A stretch of DNA of 64,000 nt from the NCBI GenBank assembly GCA_045534225.1, contig JAZSJJ010000001.1, positions 62,001 to 126,000 of the forward strand. The letters are read 5' to 3'. Within the stretch, counting starts at the first letter, position 1. Each line of letters starts with the position of its first letter. Both the position numbers and the translations under genes were made by a program. The notes under the pieces are model-generated. The model saw nothing but the letters and a program-made list of their open reading frames with translations, did not search any database and was not told the origin of the DNA. Positions 43,734-53,371 of this stretch are shown here, in pieces. The stretch comes from UMGS1649 sp045534225 (lineage in GTDB: Bacteria; Bacillota; Clostridia; TANB77; CAG-465).

Positions 43734-44420
43734 TTAATTCAACTTACTAAGTTCAAACTTTGTATAATCTCCACTAACCATTTTGTATTCTACTCCATCT
43801 ATGTTACCCTCTTTTATCATGTAGTGTCCATCTCCGTGCAGATGTCCATAGATACATAGTTTTACATTGTATTTCTTAAACATTTCTTTTATCTCATATC
43901 TAAATGGCGGGAAGTGTGTCATTACTATTATTGGTTTGTCTTTATCCTCTTCTTTAATACTGTTTAAAGATAATTCTAAACGTACCAATTCTCTTTTATA
44001 TACCTTGCTGTCATCTACAGTATCATCATCTGTATTTCCCCAGCCTCTAAAACCACATATATTGTATCCTTCTACTAGATATGAATCATTGTTTAATACA
44101 GTTATTGTGTCAAAGTTATTATCCTTTAAGAATTTGTTTACTTTAGTTAGTGTTGAGAAATAATAATCATGGTTTCCTTTAATTATTATTTTCTTTCCGG
44201 GTAGGCTATTTAAATAGCTAAAATCTTCATATGCGGCTTCTAGTGTTAATGCCCAAGATATATCTCCTGGAATTAAAACAGTATCATCATCTGTTACAGT
44301 CTTTTTCCAATTCTCATCTATTTTAGCTTCATAGTCTTTCCATTCTTCTCCAAAGACTTCCATAGATTTATTCTTTATCGCTTTGGATAAATGTAAATCT
44401 GATAGTGCATATATAGCCAT
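43734..44420 (-). CDS. metallophosphoesterase
   Basis: 228 aa calcineurin-like phosphoesterase. The two-metal motifs are visible: DLHLS (Asp8, His10), PGDISWA, KGNHDYY, MTHFPP and YGHLHGD. Substrate unknown. A strong AAAGGAGGGG site precedes the ATG. It is the last gene of the tsaD run, 41 bases downstream. Confidence 0.9.
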   Translation of the reverse strand: MAIYALSDLHLSKAIKNKSMEVFGEEWKDYEAKIDENWKKTVTDDDTVLIPGDISWALTLEAAYEDFSYLNSLPGKKIIIKGNHDYYFSTLTKVNKFLKDNNFDTITVLNNDSYLVEGYNICGFRGWGNTDDDTVDDSKVYKRELVRLELSLNSIKEEDKDKPIIVMTHFPPFRYEIKEMFKKYNVKLCIYGHLHGDGHYMIKEGNIDGVEYKMVSGDYTKFELSKLN

Positions 44421-44461
44421 TTAAATCCCCTCCTTTTCTTTCTTCTTTGTTTTCTTTCTAT

Positions 44462-45475
44462 TTATTCATTTTCTATATTCATACTTGCTTTTGCATTTAA
44501 GCTTAGATCGTTTGTGAAGTTTCCTTCTCTAAACTTAAATATACCTGCTGCAGTTATCATAGCAGCGTTGTCTGTGCAGTATTTCATTTCAGGTAAATAT
44601 ATATCTATGTTGTTTTCTTTACCTTTATTTTGTAATTCTTCTCTAAGTCTTGTATTTGCAGATACACCACCTGCTAATACTATCTGTTTGATACCTTTTT
44701 CTTTAGCTATTGCAAGCGTGTGATCTACTAATACTTCTGCTACATTGTTTTCAAAGCTACGACACATATCTGCAATTCTTAGCTTGTCCTTCTCTTTATT
44801 TGCAATGTTAAGTACAGCTGTCTTTACTCCACTAAAGCTAAAGTCATAATTTTCTTCAAATCTAGTTTTAGGTAATTTGTATGTGTCTTGTCCATCCTTT
44901 GCCATTTTGCTTACTTCAGGGCCACCTGGATAGCCTAAGCCTAATACTCTTGCCACTTTGTCAAACGCTTCTCCTACTGCATCATCACGTGTTTTAGCTA
45001 GTATTCTAAATTTTGTATAATCGCTAACTTCTATAACATGAGAATGCCCTCCAGAGACTACTAGAGCCAAAAATGGAGGTTTTAACTCTGGATGAGTTAA
45101 ATAATTCGCTGCAATATGTCCAGCTATGTGATGAACTGGTACAAGCGGAATATCTAGTGCATACGCTATTGCTTTTGCAAAAGACACACCTACTAGAAGT
45201 GCCCCTACAAGACCTGGTCCTACTGTAACTGCTACAGCAGAAATATCTTCTAATTTAATATCCGCTGTAGATAACGCTTCATCTAACACCCATCCTATGT
45301 TTTTTACATGATGCCTAGATGCTATTTCTGGTACAACTCCACCAAAAGCTTTATGTATATCTATTTGTGAAGATACTGTATTAGCTAGCACCTTAAAGTT
45401 GTTATTGTTTTCCTCAAATTCTAATATAGCTATTGATGTTTCATCACAGCTACTTTCTATTCCTAATATATACAT
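44462..45475 (-). CDS. tsaD: tRNA N6-adenosine threonylcarbamoyltransferase TsaD
   Basis: 337 aa. Transfers the threonylcarbamoyl group to A37 of ANN-reading tRNAs, working with TsaB and TsaE. The N-terminal ATPase fold begins LGIESSCDETS, the metal site is HHIAGH at 115-120, and GVSANTRLR is near the C-terminus. Length is normal. GAAGGGATATAAA precedes the ATG. TsaB, TsaE and TsaC are not nearby. Confidence 0.97.
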   Translation of the reverse strand: MYILGIESSCDETSIAILEFEENNNNFKVLANTVSSQIDIHKAFGGVVPEIASRHHVKNIGWVLDEALSTADIKLEDISAVAVTVGPGLVGALLVGVSFAKAIAYALDIPLVPVHHIAGHIAANYLTHPELKPPFLALVVSGGHSHVIEVSDYTKFRILAKTRDDAVGEAFDKVARVLGLGYPGGPEVSKMAKDGQDTYKLPKTRFEENYDFSFSGVKTAVLNIANKEKDKLRIADMCRSFENNVAEVLVDHTLAIAKEKGIKQIVLAGGVSANTRLREELQNKGKENNIDIYLPEMKYCTDNAAMITAAGIFKFREGNFTNDLSLNAKASMNIENE

Positions 45476-45487
45476 TTTATATCCCTT

Positions 45488-46141
45488 CTAAATACTTAGT
45501 ATTAATCCTAGTACAAAGTATATTGCCATACTCGCTGGCACCATTATATAGTCTATTAAATCTGTAAAGAATAATATTGCTAGAAATATAAACGAATATT
45601 CTTCCATCTTCGCCATTATATTTTTAGCGTTATATGGTAAGAAATAATATAATATCTTTGAACCATCTAAAGGCGGAAATGGTATTAAGTTAAACACTGC
45701 AAAACTTACATTAAACATTATTGTATACATTAATATTTCTAATATTATTGAACCAGTGCTATTAGATATTAGCCATGCATCTAATCCAAATACCATACAT
45801 AGTTTTAACAATACTGTTATTACTATTGCAAGTATAACGTTAAAGGCTGGTCCAGCAAGTGCAACTAGCATATTCCCCTTGCCTCTTTTTTCGAAGTTTC
45901 TATCATCTACCATAACAGGTTTACCCCAACCAATACCTATTAACGCAATTGCTGCAAAGCCTATAGGATCTATATGCGCCCAAGGCGTGAGCGTAAGTCT
46001 TCCTCTTGCCTTTTGTGAATTATCTCCTAGTTTATATGCTACCCACGCATGTCCAAATTCATGTATAGATAGTGAAAGTAGTAATGCTGGTAGAAAATAC
46101 AAGAATTGTATTAGTCCACCTTCCTCAAATATACTTATCAT
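45488..46141 (-). CDS. M50-family membrane metalloprotease (site-2 protease type)
   Basis: 217 aa with about five to six membrane segments. The zinc motif is HEFGH at 27-31, and the third ligand lies in NLIPFPPLDGSK. Members without PDZ domains cut membrane-embedded regulators or act in housekeeping; the target is unknown here. AAAGGAGATATAA precedes the ATG. It sits between the exopolysaccharide genes and tsaD, spaced 12-24 bases. Confidence 0.92.
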   Translation of the reverse strand: MISIFEEGGLIQFLYFLPALLLSLSIHEFGHAWVAYKLGDNSQKARGRLTLTPWAHIDPIGFAAIALIGIGWGKPVMVDDRNFEKRGKGNMLVALAGPAFNVILAIVITVLLKLCMVFGLDAWLISNSTGSIILEILMYTIMFNVSFAVFNLIPFPPLDGSKILYYFLPYNAKNIMAKMEEYSFIFLAILFFTDLIDYIMVPASMAIYFVLGLILSI

Positions 46142-46165
46142 TTATATCTCCTTTTATTTAATTAT

Positions 46166-46654
46166 TTAAGAATTTATTATTTCATCTAATATATTCTTAA
46201 CTCCTTTTATAAAGTTATCTGTATTACTAGTATATACTTTAGGTTCAAAATTTGCAATCTCTTTAATCTTATCTACAATTAGATTTTCATCTTCTGTACT
46301 TAGTATATACCCATCATCTGTCATCTTTTTAATTACTTGTAACTGATGATCATTTACGTGTTCGTTATATTTTGCAAGTCTTGGTACTGCAATTACCTTT
46401 TTGCCAAGTTTAACTGCATTTAGTATAGAACCCACTCCACCGTGAGTTATTATTATGTCTGCTTTTTCCATAAAGCCTGCAAATTCTTCAAACGGAATAT
46501 AATTTAATATTTTTACATATTCAGATTCATACTTAGTGTTTCCTGCTTGCACAATAACTTCATCAGTTATCTTTTTATCTATTACTGCTTTTTCAACAGC
46601 TTCTATAAGTCTCTTAAAAGACCAATCTTGTGTTCCTACTGTAACAAATATCAT
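46166..46654 (-). CDS. PssE/Alg13-type glycosyltransferase subunit
   Basis: 162 aa, GT28 C-terminal-like catalytic half. It shows MIFVTVGTQDWSF at the start and the UDP-sugar binding stretch ADIIITHGGVGSILNAVKLGKKVIAVPRLAKYNEHVNDHQ. It forms a two-protein enzyme with the membrane partner encoded just upstream (one-base overlap), like Alg13/Alg14 or CpsG/CpsF. It adds a sugar to an undecaprenyl-linked intermediate. Confidence 0.9.
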   Translation of the reverse strand: MIFVTVGTQDWSFKRLIEAVEKAVIDKKITDEVIVQAGNTKYESEYVKILNYIPFEEFAGFMEKADIIITHGGVGSILNAVKLGKKVIAVPRLAKYNEHVNDHQLQVIKKMTDDGYILSTEDENLIVDKIKEIANFEPKVYTSNTDNFIKGVKNILDEIINS

Positions 46655-47133
46655 TAAAAGGCACCTCCTAAATGTATACCATTAGGATATACTTCTCTTA
46701 ATTCTTCCCATTGGATTATGAACTTATCTGCATATTTGTATAAAAATTTACCTGTTCCGGTTGGTGTATATACATTTGCAAACGTTTCTATAAACACAAG
46801 TTTTGCGCCAAATAGCTTTCCTATAATACATAAAGGCATTGCTGTATGAGCGCCTGTTGTAACTATTACTTTTGGTCTAATTTTAATATACAATCCAAGT
46901 AATTTAATTGTATTTAATATTACCTTAAATACATATTCAATCTTTTTAGTTCTTATACCTAATATAACATAGTGTATACGCTTGCCATATTCTTTTTTAA
47001 GTGATTTTGTAGAGCCTGTCTTCTCTGTTACTATATGATAATCATAATCCTTAAAAATTGGTTTTAGAACCATTAATTCAGATAAATGTCCACCTGTGCT
47101 AGAGATAAATATTACTCTATTATTTTTCTTCAT
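46654..47133 (-). CDS. PssD/Alg14-type glycosyltransferase subunit
   Basis: 159 aa. Begins RVIFISSTGGHLSELM, with the short hydrophobic region VIFISSTGGHL and LNTIKLLGLYIKIRPKVIVTTGAHTA typical of the membrane-recruiting acceptor half. It recruits the catalytic PssE partner encoded directly downstream. GGAGGACAT precedes the ATG. Confidence 0.9.
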   Translation of the reverse strand: MKKNNRVIFISSTGGHLSELMVLKPIFKDYDYHIVTEKTGSTKSLKKEYGKRIHYVILGIRTKKIEYVFKVILNTIKLLGLYIKIRPKVIVTTGAHTAMPLCIIGKLFGAKLVFIETFANVYTPTGTGKFLYKYADKFIIQWEELREVYPNGIHLGGAF

Positions 47134-47146
47134 ATGTCCTCCGTTT

Positions 47147-48124
47147 TTATTTACTAACGATGTAGTTTATATTAGCAATGAATTTATTAAAGCTTTTTAT
47201 ATATCTTCCCTTTATGCCCATAGTCTTAAAGTATCTATTCTTTTTATATTCTGGGAAGTTTTCGTTCACTTTATTTATTGCAAAGTTAATTCCCTCTTTA
47301 TATTTTTTCTTGTCTTTACACTTAGCAAGTCTTTTAGGGAATGTTGCATAGGCATATCTTAAATATAGATACTCAAGCTCCTCTTTATATTCTTCGTATA
47401 TACCTTGCTCTTTGTAATACCTAATTACTGTATCCATATTTGTAATTATATCATAAAGCTTATCGTTATATGTGTATGTTATAGAGTTTCCTCTTTGAAG
47501 ATAATTATATAAAGGTTCTTTTACTACACCTATACTATTTATTCTTGGATACACCTTAAGGTTGAACTCCATATCCTCATACCATACACCTTTAGAAAAT
47601 TCTACACAATCAAGTATGCTCTTTTTATATATTTTATTCCATACTACAGGATAATATACAAGCATTGTTTGTTTAATTTCATCTTTACTAAAGAGGTCTT
47701 TCTCATATGCTGAAGAGACTATCTTTTCCTTATCACTATTTTCATAAACAAGTCTTACATCACATGCTACTATATCATAATCTTTTTCTAAAGCTTTATT
47801 CATCATAAGCTCATACATATTAGGTTCAATATAGTCATCGCTATCTACAAAAGCTATGTACTCCCCTTTTGCTTTAGACATACCAAGATTTCTAGTATCA
47901 CTTAAGCCAGTATTTTCTTTAGATATATATGTTATTTTATCTTTGTATTCTTCTTTTTCTAAATATTTAGTTATAATTTGTTCAGAATTGTCTTTAGTAC
48001 CATCATTTATTACTATAAGTTCAAAATCTTTATATGTACTATTTAATATTCTATCTAAACATTTATCCAAATATTTTTCTACATTGTATACTGGTACAAT
48101 GATACTAAGTTTTGGTAAACTCAT
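47147..48124 (-). CDS. GT2-family glycosyltransferase
   Basis: 325 aa. GT-A fold with LSIIVPVYNVEKYLDKCLDRILNSTYKDFELIVINDGTKDNS and the metal site FVDSDDY. The C-terminal half is helical and basic and probably membrane-associated. It adds one sugar to the exopolysaccharide repeat unit; the sugar is unknown. Its start is one base from the polymerase stop. Confidence 0.92.
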   Translation of the reverse strand: MSLPKLSIIVPVYNVEKYLDKCLDRILNSTYKDFELIVINDGTKDNSEQIITKYLEKEEYKDKITYISKENTGLSDTRNLGMSKAKGEYIAFVDSDDYIEPNMYELMMNKALEKDYDIVACDVRLVYENSDKEKIVSSAYEKDLFSKDEIKQTMLVYYPVVWNKIYKKSILDCVEFSKGVWYEDMEFNLKVYPRINSIGVVKEPLYNYLQRGNSITYTYNDKLYDIITNMDTVIRYYKEQGIYEEYKEELEYLYLRYAYATFPKRLAKCKDKKKYKEGINFAINKVNENFPEYKKNRYFKTMGIKGRYIKSFNKFIANINYIVSK

Positions 48125-49741
48125 TTATTTTCCCTCTTTTCTTGTTAACTTGTTAAATTCATTTATTAAGGCTCCTGTCATAATAGCCATATATATTGTA
48201 ACTATATATTCATCTATTACATGTCCAGCAAAGAAACCAATTACATACATCATAAATATCGCTAAAACATACGCCATTATTCTTGCATTAAATAACATTT
48301 TAATTTTCCTTAAACCTGCTACTACTACATAAAGCACTGCAATAGCATATGGTGATACAAATAATATAATTCCTATTACACCTATATTGTAATAATGAGA
48401 TATTAAATCGTTTTCAATCATATACTCTCTTTGATTCATAGGTGTTGCGCCCATTCCAACAAGAGTATCTTTCAATGTATTGTTATTTAATTCCTTAATT
48501 CTTTTAATAATAACTGATTGTCTTGAACGATTATCTCCTTTTACAGAAATAGGTTGTTCAAACAAATTAACCCAAAACTCTGGATCTTCTGTATAAGGAT
48601 ATATATTCATAACATACTTTTTAGCAATAGCGTGTTGTCTGTAATTTGTTTCAATATATTTACACATTGTTCGATATGTCAATTCATCCAAAGTAATATT
48701 CTTATTCTTTTTGGCTTTCAAATATTCTCTCATCTTAGCTTCATCTGAAACAATTTCATTATACGCTTCAATCGTTATATATTCATTTTTTGCAGCTTCT
48801 TCATCAGATAGTTCTACATACATTTCGCTATTAACTGATGCAAATGTTCTGCTATTTGATGGCGAATATTTATATATTAAAATACCCACGGCTAATATAC
48901 TCAATATCGCTAATATTCTTTCAAAATGTATTTTACGTTTCTTTATTATAGATATTACTATATAACCTAAAACCATTGCAACTATACACAACACACATCC
49001 ATATGTTGCAACTCTTGTTCCTACAAGCACCATAGATATCACTTGTAATAACAAAACAATATATACTAGTGTTTTATTATATTTTACGACATAAAGCAGT
49101 GTTATTGGTAACAGTACCACAAGCAATGCGCCTATTTGATTTGCAGATACAAAGTATCCCTTAGATAAGGTTTCTCTATACGAAAGCTCATCATATTTAA
49201 ACCAGTCAAAAACATTATATTCAATAAAAGCATTTGTTGGTGAATATGATGCATATGAAATCTTGAATACATTTGTTGTAACTATTATTAATGCTATTAT
49301 AGCAACTGATACTAGTATTGCTTTTTCTATGCGCTCTTTCTTTGGTTTGGTTATAACAACAACATACATTAGAATTATTGGCACTACCAAACGTAATACA
49401 TACATTAGCTCAGTAGTAAAGCTATATAACCCGTTTGTTATATAATATCCACCACTATTTACTATGTTCATGTGATGGAAAGTTGCATATATTCCAACTA
49501 CTGCTAAATAGCCAATAAGGGTGTATAACCAATTTAATTTGTATTTGTATATAATTTGGCTTATACCAACTATAATAACCAAAGCTACTATTGTTATTGT
49601 TCTTGTGAAAGTTACTATTGAGATTCCTAATATATCTAAATCTTCACCTATAACTCCCATATATATATCGCAAAGAGGCTGCATAATTAAAAATATAACT
49701 AGTATAACATTTATTATTCTATTTATCTTTTTATTTTTCAC
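48125..49741 (-). CDS. O-antigen ligase/polymerase-like membrane protein (Wzy type)
   Basis: 538 aa from a GTG start behind GGAGGTAGACT. It has about 10-11 membrane segments and one large outer loop of about 140 residues (near 280-410, rich in Glu, Lys and Tyr), the plan of Wzy polymerases and WaaL ligases. In this cluster, with a flippase and glycosyltransferases, it probably polymerises repeat units outside the membrane. It overlaps the GT4 gene by 11 bases. Confidence 0.82.
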   Translation of the reverse strand: MKNKKINRIINVILVIFLIMQPLCDIYMGVIGEDLDILGISIVTFTRTITIVALVIIVGISQIIYKYKLNWLYTLIGYLAVVGIYATFHHMNIVNSGGYYITNGLYSFTTELMYVLRLVVPIILMYVVVITKPKKERIEKAILVSVAIIALIIVTTNVFKISYASYSPTNAFIEYNVFDWFKYDELSYRETLSKGYFVSANQIGALLVVLLPITLLYVVKYNKTLVYIVLLLQVISMVLVGTRVATYGCVLCIVAMVLGYIVISIIKKRKIHFERILAILSILAVGILIYKYSPSNSRTFASVNSEMYVELSDEEAAKNEYITIEAYNEIVSDEAKMREYLKAKKNKNITLDELTYRTMCKYIETNYRQHAIAKKYVMNIYPYTEDPEFWVNLFEQPISVKGDNRSRQSVIIKRIKELNNNTLKDTLVGMGATPMNQREYMIENDLISHYYNIGVIGIILFVSPYAIAVLYVVVAGLRKIKMLFNARIMAYVLAIFMMYVIGFFAGHVIDEYIVTIYMAIMTGALINEFNKLTRKEGK

Positions 49742-50924
49742 AGTCTACCTCCAGTACTTCCTTTATCTTATTTATTATTCTCTTGTTCTCTCCTTCATAT
49801 GTATAGTACTTGGCGTTTTCTGTTAATTTCATCACCATTTCATCGTTAGTTAATATTTTTTTAATTCCCAAATATACACCTTCGTCTGTATTATCTACAA
49901 CTATGCCTAAATCTTTAGTTACCATCTTATTCGTATTGGCAACATTAGTTGTAATTACCGGAAGTCCTAGCACTAAGGCTTCTATTCTAACCATACCAAA
50001 AGATTCGCTTCTAGACGGCATAATATATAAATCACAATTTTTCATAAATGAATAAGGATTGTTTTCTAGTTCAGACATTGTAATTAATTCTATATTATCT
50101 TTTAAGTTATATTCTTCAATTTGTCTATTAAGTTTATCTTGCTCTTTTCCATAGCCTAAAATATATATCTTTAACTTGTCTATTTTTATATTATCTTCTT
50201 TTAACTTATTTAATGCAGTTATTATTCTGTCAAAACCTTTTTCATAGCAAAATCTCCCTAGTGTTACAACATTTAATTTATTTTTGTTAACAGCTATATC
50301 CGATTCACATTTTGCTCTTTCTAATATACCTACTTCATCTATATAATTTTCTATAACTTCTGTTCTATCTTTTAGTCCATATATATCATTAAAAGATTTT
50401 GCTGCATCTTCAGACACAATAATATGCTTATTAAAAGCATTAAAAACGATTCTAAAGAATTTTTCGTATCTTTTGGTCATATTATATGTCTTATAATCTT
50501 CATGCACCCAATTTATCTTATATTTTGCATTACCACTTGCAACAAACACAGAACATATTCCAGCCTTAAATGCCACTTCTACGTCATATTCTTCAAGCTT
50601 CATATCTTTTCTTATCTTCGCCATGTATTTAGTTGCTTGGGCAGTCTTCATAAGAAATGATAGATATAACTTTCTTAGAGCACCAAATATATTTCCAGAT
50701 AAAAGCAACTCTTTTACCCCTATATCTACTATGTTTAATTTTTTAGGCCCATAAATAACCCTTATTTCTGGTCTTAGATTAGAAAGTCTTGTTCCGTTGT
50801 TGTGCAACACAAGAACTGTTATATCTAATCTTTTTAGATCTATTTTGTTTAATATGTTTTCTAGAACTATACTTACGCCGCCTAATTTTCTTTCATCAAC
50901 AACGAACAACACTTTTTTCTTCAT
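49731..50924 (-). CDS. GT4-family glycosyltransferase
   Basis: 397 aa. GT-B fold: VLFVVDERKLGGVSIVLENIL at the start, LNVVTLGRFCYEKGFDRIITAL, and donor site LYIMPSRSESFGMVRIEALVLGLPVITTNV. It adds one sugar to the lipid-linked repeat unit. AGAAAGGAGAAATGT precedes the ATG. It is 40 bases after the FrhB-like gene. Confidence 0.92.
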   Translation of the reverse strand: MKKKVLFVVDERKLGGVSIVLENILNKIDLKRLDITVLVLHNNGTRLSNLRPEIRVIYGPKKLNIVDIGVKELLLSGNIFGALRKLYLSFLMKTAQATKYMAKIRKDMKLEEYDVEVAFKAGICSVFVASGNAKYKINWVHEDYKTYNMTKRYEKFFRIVFNAFNKHIIVSEDAAKSFNDIYGLKDRTEVIENYIDEVGILERAKCESDIAVNKNKLNVVTLGRFCYEKGFDRIITALNKLKEDNIKIDKLKIYILGYGKEQDKLNRQIEEYNLKDNIELITMSELENNPYSFMKNCDLYIMPSRSESFGMVRIEALVLGLPVITTNVANTNKMVTKDLGIVVDNTDEGVYLGIKKILTNDEMVMKLTENAKYYTYEGENKRIINKIKEVLEVDCEK

Positions 50925-50964
50925 ACATTTCTCCTTTCTAATCTAATATATTTTGTACAAATAT

Positions 50965-52104
50965 TTATTTAATTATCTTTATTCTTTTAAGAAATCTTCT
51001 TAAAAATCTTTCTTTAGACATGTTATTTATTAATTTGATAACATCTTTATCTTCAACTTTGTCCAATCTATTGAAGAACTTTTCTCTATTTCTGTGTTCT
51101 TTTACAGGTGCATGATGGTTATACATCAAATAGTTTAGATTTTCGTCTAGTTCATGTTTTGTTACACCTTTTAGTTTATTTATTTTATCTAGTCCTTTTT
51201 TAGTATTTGCATACACTAAAGATATTCCATTTTCTATTTTTGAAATGTTTGTTAATTTTTCCACACCCCAAAAATCTCCCATTGTTATATCTGCTACTTT
51301 ATATGGTTCTGTAAATTTGCAGTCACTGCAACTTGGTCTAGATATTAATGTGCGCGAAAACGCTTTTGCGAATGTATCTTCTTCAAACTTAACGCCGTTT
51401 TCTAATTCTATAACTGGAGTTGCATTTCTCCAACCCGTTTCTTTTGCTCTAAATGTTACAGACCTAACTTTATTTCCTTTAGTTAATTCCAAACATTTAA
51501 TATATTTATTAAACACCTTTGGAGATGGGTTAGAATGACAGATTATGTTACATGTAAGCAAATTATCTGCATCTCTTTTTAGATATGTATAAAGTCCCGC
51601 TGTCATACAAGGGGTTCCTGTAAATAATACATTCATACCGGCAAGCAAATCTTTTTTCACAAGTTCATATACACCTTCTATGTTACTTCTTACATATTTA
51701 GATCCCATAAATTTCACTGCTTCTTCTAATGTTTCTGCCCTCATGTGTTTTACTTCTAACGCATCATCATATGCGGCACCGTAACACACTGAGTTTGGTT
51801 TGGTAAATAAATCTGTTATTAAAGCATAGAACACTCCGCCAGAAGTGCTTTTGTTTAATATTTCTTTATTATTGTGTACTATACCAAAAGGAGTTATTTT
51901 TCTTTTTTCGTCTTGTTTATATGTATTACTACATACCGTTAAGCATTTATTACAATGAACGCAATTGGTTTCATCTATTACAGGATATATAAATCCTTCA
52001 TTATCTTCCTTCATTGTAATACAATTTTTAGGACAAACATATACGCATGCTGTACATCCGTTGCATTCTTTTTTGTTTTTAGTTTTAAGATAAATATTCT
52101 CCAA
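50965..52104 (-). CDS. FrhB-like iron-sulfur protein (F420 hydrogenase/dehydrogenase beta-subunit family)
   Basis: 379 aa from a TTG start. AAAGGAG is eight bases upstream, while the longer reading to 52170 would start inside the promoter. Two [4Fe-4S] motifs are visible (Cys14, 17, 20, 24 and Cys48, 51, 54, 58), followed by an FrhB-type flavin-binding region (TSGGVFYALITDL, then MGSKYVRS, FTGTPCM and GDFWGVEKL). In Bacillota such proteins often stand beside polysaccharide pyruvyl transferases in surface glycan clusters, as here. Their reaction is not established. Confidence 0.87.
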   Translation of the reverse strand: MENIYLKTKNKKECNGCTACVYVCPKNCITMKEDNEGFIYPVIDETNCVHCNKCLTVCSNTYKQDEKRKITPFGIVHNNKEILNKSTSGGVFYALITDLFTKPNSVCYGAAYDDALEVKHMRAETLEEAVKFMGSKYVRSNIEGVYELVKKDLLAGMNVLFTGTPCMTAGLYTYLKRDADNLLTCNIICHSNPSPKVFNKYIKCLELTKGNKVRSVTFRAKETGWRNATPVIELENGVKFEEDTFAKAFSRTLISRPSCSDCKFTEPYKVADITMGDFWGVEKLTNISKIENGISLVYANTKKGLDKINKLKGVTKHELDENLNYLMYNHHAPVKEHRNREKFFNRLDKVEDKDVIKLINNMSKERFLRRFLKRIKIIK

Positions 52105-52141
52105 TTTATTTACTCCTTTAGCTCCAAAATGGCTTCTATTT

Positions 52142-52170
52142 ATTATATCAAAAAAGTGGCGATATATCAA
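52142..52170 (-). promoter_or_regulatory. internal promoter of the exopolysaccharide cluster
   Basis: On the minus strand, TTGATA (52170-52165), a 17-base spacer, then TATAAT (52147-52142). It drives the FrhB-like gene and the genes below it. Confidence 0.75.
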
Positions 52171-52253
52171 GGAAAGGTGGTGTTTTTTTGTTGCATCTTT
52201 TTTATTAATTTATCCACACACAAATTTATGCAAAAATGTTATAGAAAATATTA

Positions 52254-52276
52254 AAGAGGGACTTAAAATCCCTCTT
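52254..52276 (-). terminator. terminator of the pilin-like gene in the cluster
   Basis: AAGAGGGA and TCCCTCTT form an 8-bp stem around a 7-base loop; TAATATTTT follows on the minus strand. Together with the next promoter it splits the cluster into two transcripts. Confidence 0.6.
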
Positions 52277-52294
52277 ATATTTGTTTTATTTTAA

Positions 52295-53314
52295 TTATTT
52301 TATTAAAGAAAAATCTGTTGTTGTTCCTGCTTTAGCAAGTATTGAAGCTTTTAAGCACACAACAGGATATATACCATAAGCTTCAGTATTAGTATATGAC
52401 GACTCATGCTTTATAGCCGAATCACCCGCTACCAGCACGCCAGTATTGCTATTACCCACAGGCGAAGTTGTCCAACAATAACCACTTTTAGGTATATATA
52501 AGCCGTCATTCATAAATCCTGATCCGTTTATATTATAACCCCATTTAGTATCACTTAAAACCGGTGTTATGCGTGGCATATAACCCTTAGCGTTCCAGCC
52601 AGCAGCTAGTAATTCTATAGGCGGACCACCTATCGCACCAACAACATTATCCCCATAGTCTGTATAATTAGCAAATGTCGAATATGTTCTTATTAAATAT
52701 GCAACTCCTCGTGCGCTATATGTATATGGATCTGTTATATCAACTTTTTCATTATTGCCTACTCTAAACACATCGTAAAGTTCTAATTCTGCCGCCGTAA
52801 GTTCGTCTGGTGAAACTCCAAGCGAATTAACGTTTCCAAAGGTGCCATAATGTCCAACCTTCTCGCCAGCTATTAAATACACATATTCTTCGTTGTGATA
52901 ATATATTCGCCAATTATTATATGTAGCGCCATTCACAGTTACCGTATAGTCTATCGTATCACCATAATTATCTGGTGTGATTAGTGAGCCTAAAGGTGTT
53001 CTATTTTTAACGCTTGAAATTGATATATTTGTGTTAGAAATACTAATATCCCAGTTAGCATCTGTTATGCCTTGTTCGTCAAGTCGTAATTTTACCTCAT
53101 TTACTAGTTCTTGATCTGTTAGTCCCTTCATATACGAATCCGCCCATATTAATGCCGCTAAATCTTGCACTTGCTTTTCATTAGTTAATTCTACCGCTTG
53201 ATTAGCTCTCTCTATTATACCGGTATTACTAAGCGTTATTAATATACTCACTGATAGTATTATCATAACTATTATTGTTATTACTAATACTATTAAAGAT
53301 ATTCCTTTTTTCAT
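52295..53314 (-). CDS. pilin-like surface protein, paralog of 16547-17701
   Basis: 339 aa. Lys-Lys-Gly then ISLIVLVITIIVMIIL is a prepilin-like start without Glu at +5. The following region (SNTGIIERANQAVELTNEKQVQDLAALIWADSYM) is nearly the same as in the 16547-17701 protein, and YVYLIAGEK and the YPVVCLKA ending also recur. The middle differs. It sits inside the exopolysaccharide cluster between the flippase and FrhB-like genes. A role as a surface-anchored protein is likely, but pilus assembly genes are absent here. Confidence 0.75.
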   Translation of the reverse strand: MKKGISLIVLVITIIVMIILSVSILITLSNTGIIERANQAVELTNEKQVQDLAALIWADSYMKGLTDQELVNEVKLRLDEQGITDANWDISISNTNISISSVKNRTPLGSLITPDNYGDTIDYTVTVNGATYNNWRIYYHNEEYVYLIAGEKVGHYGTFGNVNSLGVSPDELTAAELELYDVFRVGNNEKVDITDPYTYSARGVAYLIRTYSTFANYTDYGDNVVGAIGGPPIELLAAGWNAKGYMPRITPVLSDTKWGYNINGSGFMNDGLYIPKSGYCWTTSPVGNSNTGVLVAGDSAIKHESSYTNTEAYGIYPVVCLKASILAKAGTTTDFSLIK

Positions 53315-53371
53315 CTTCTGTTTCTCCTTAATAAAAATATAGCATTATATATTTAATATTTTTACAATACC

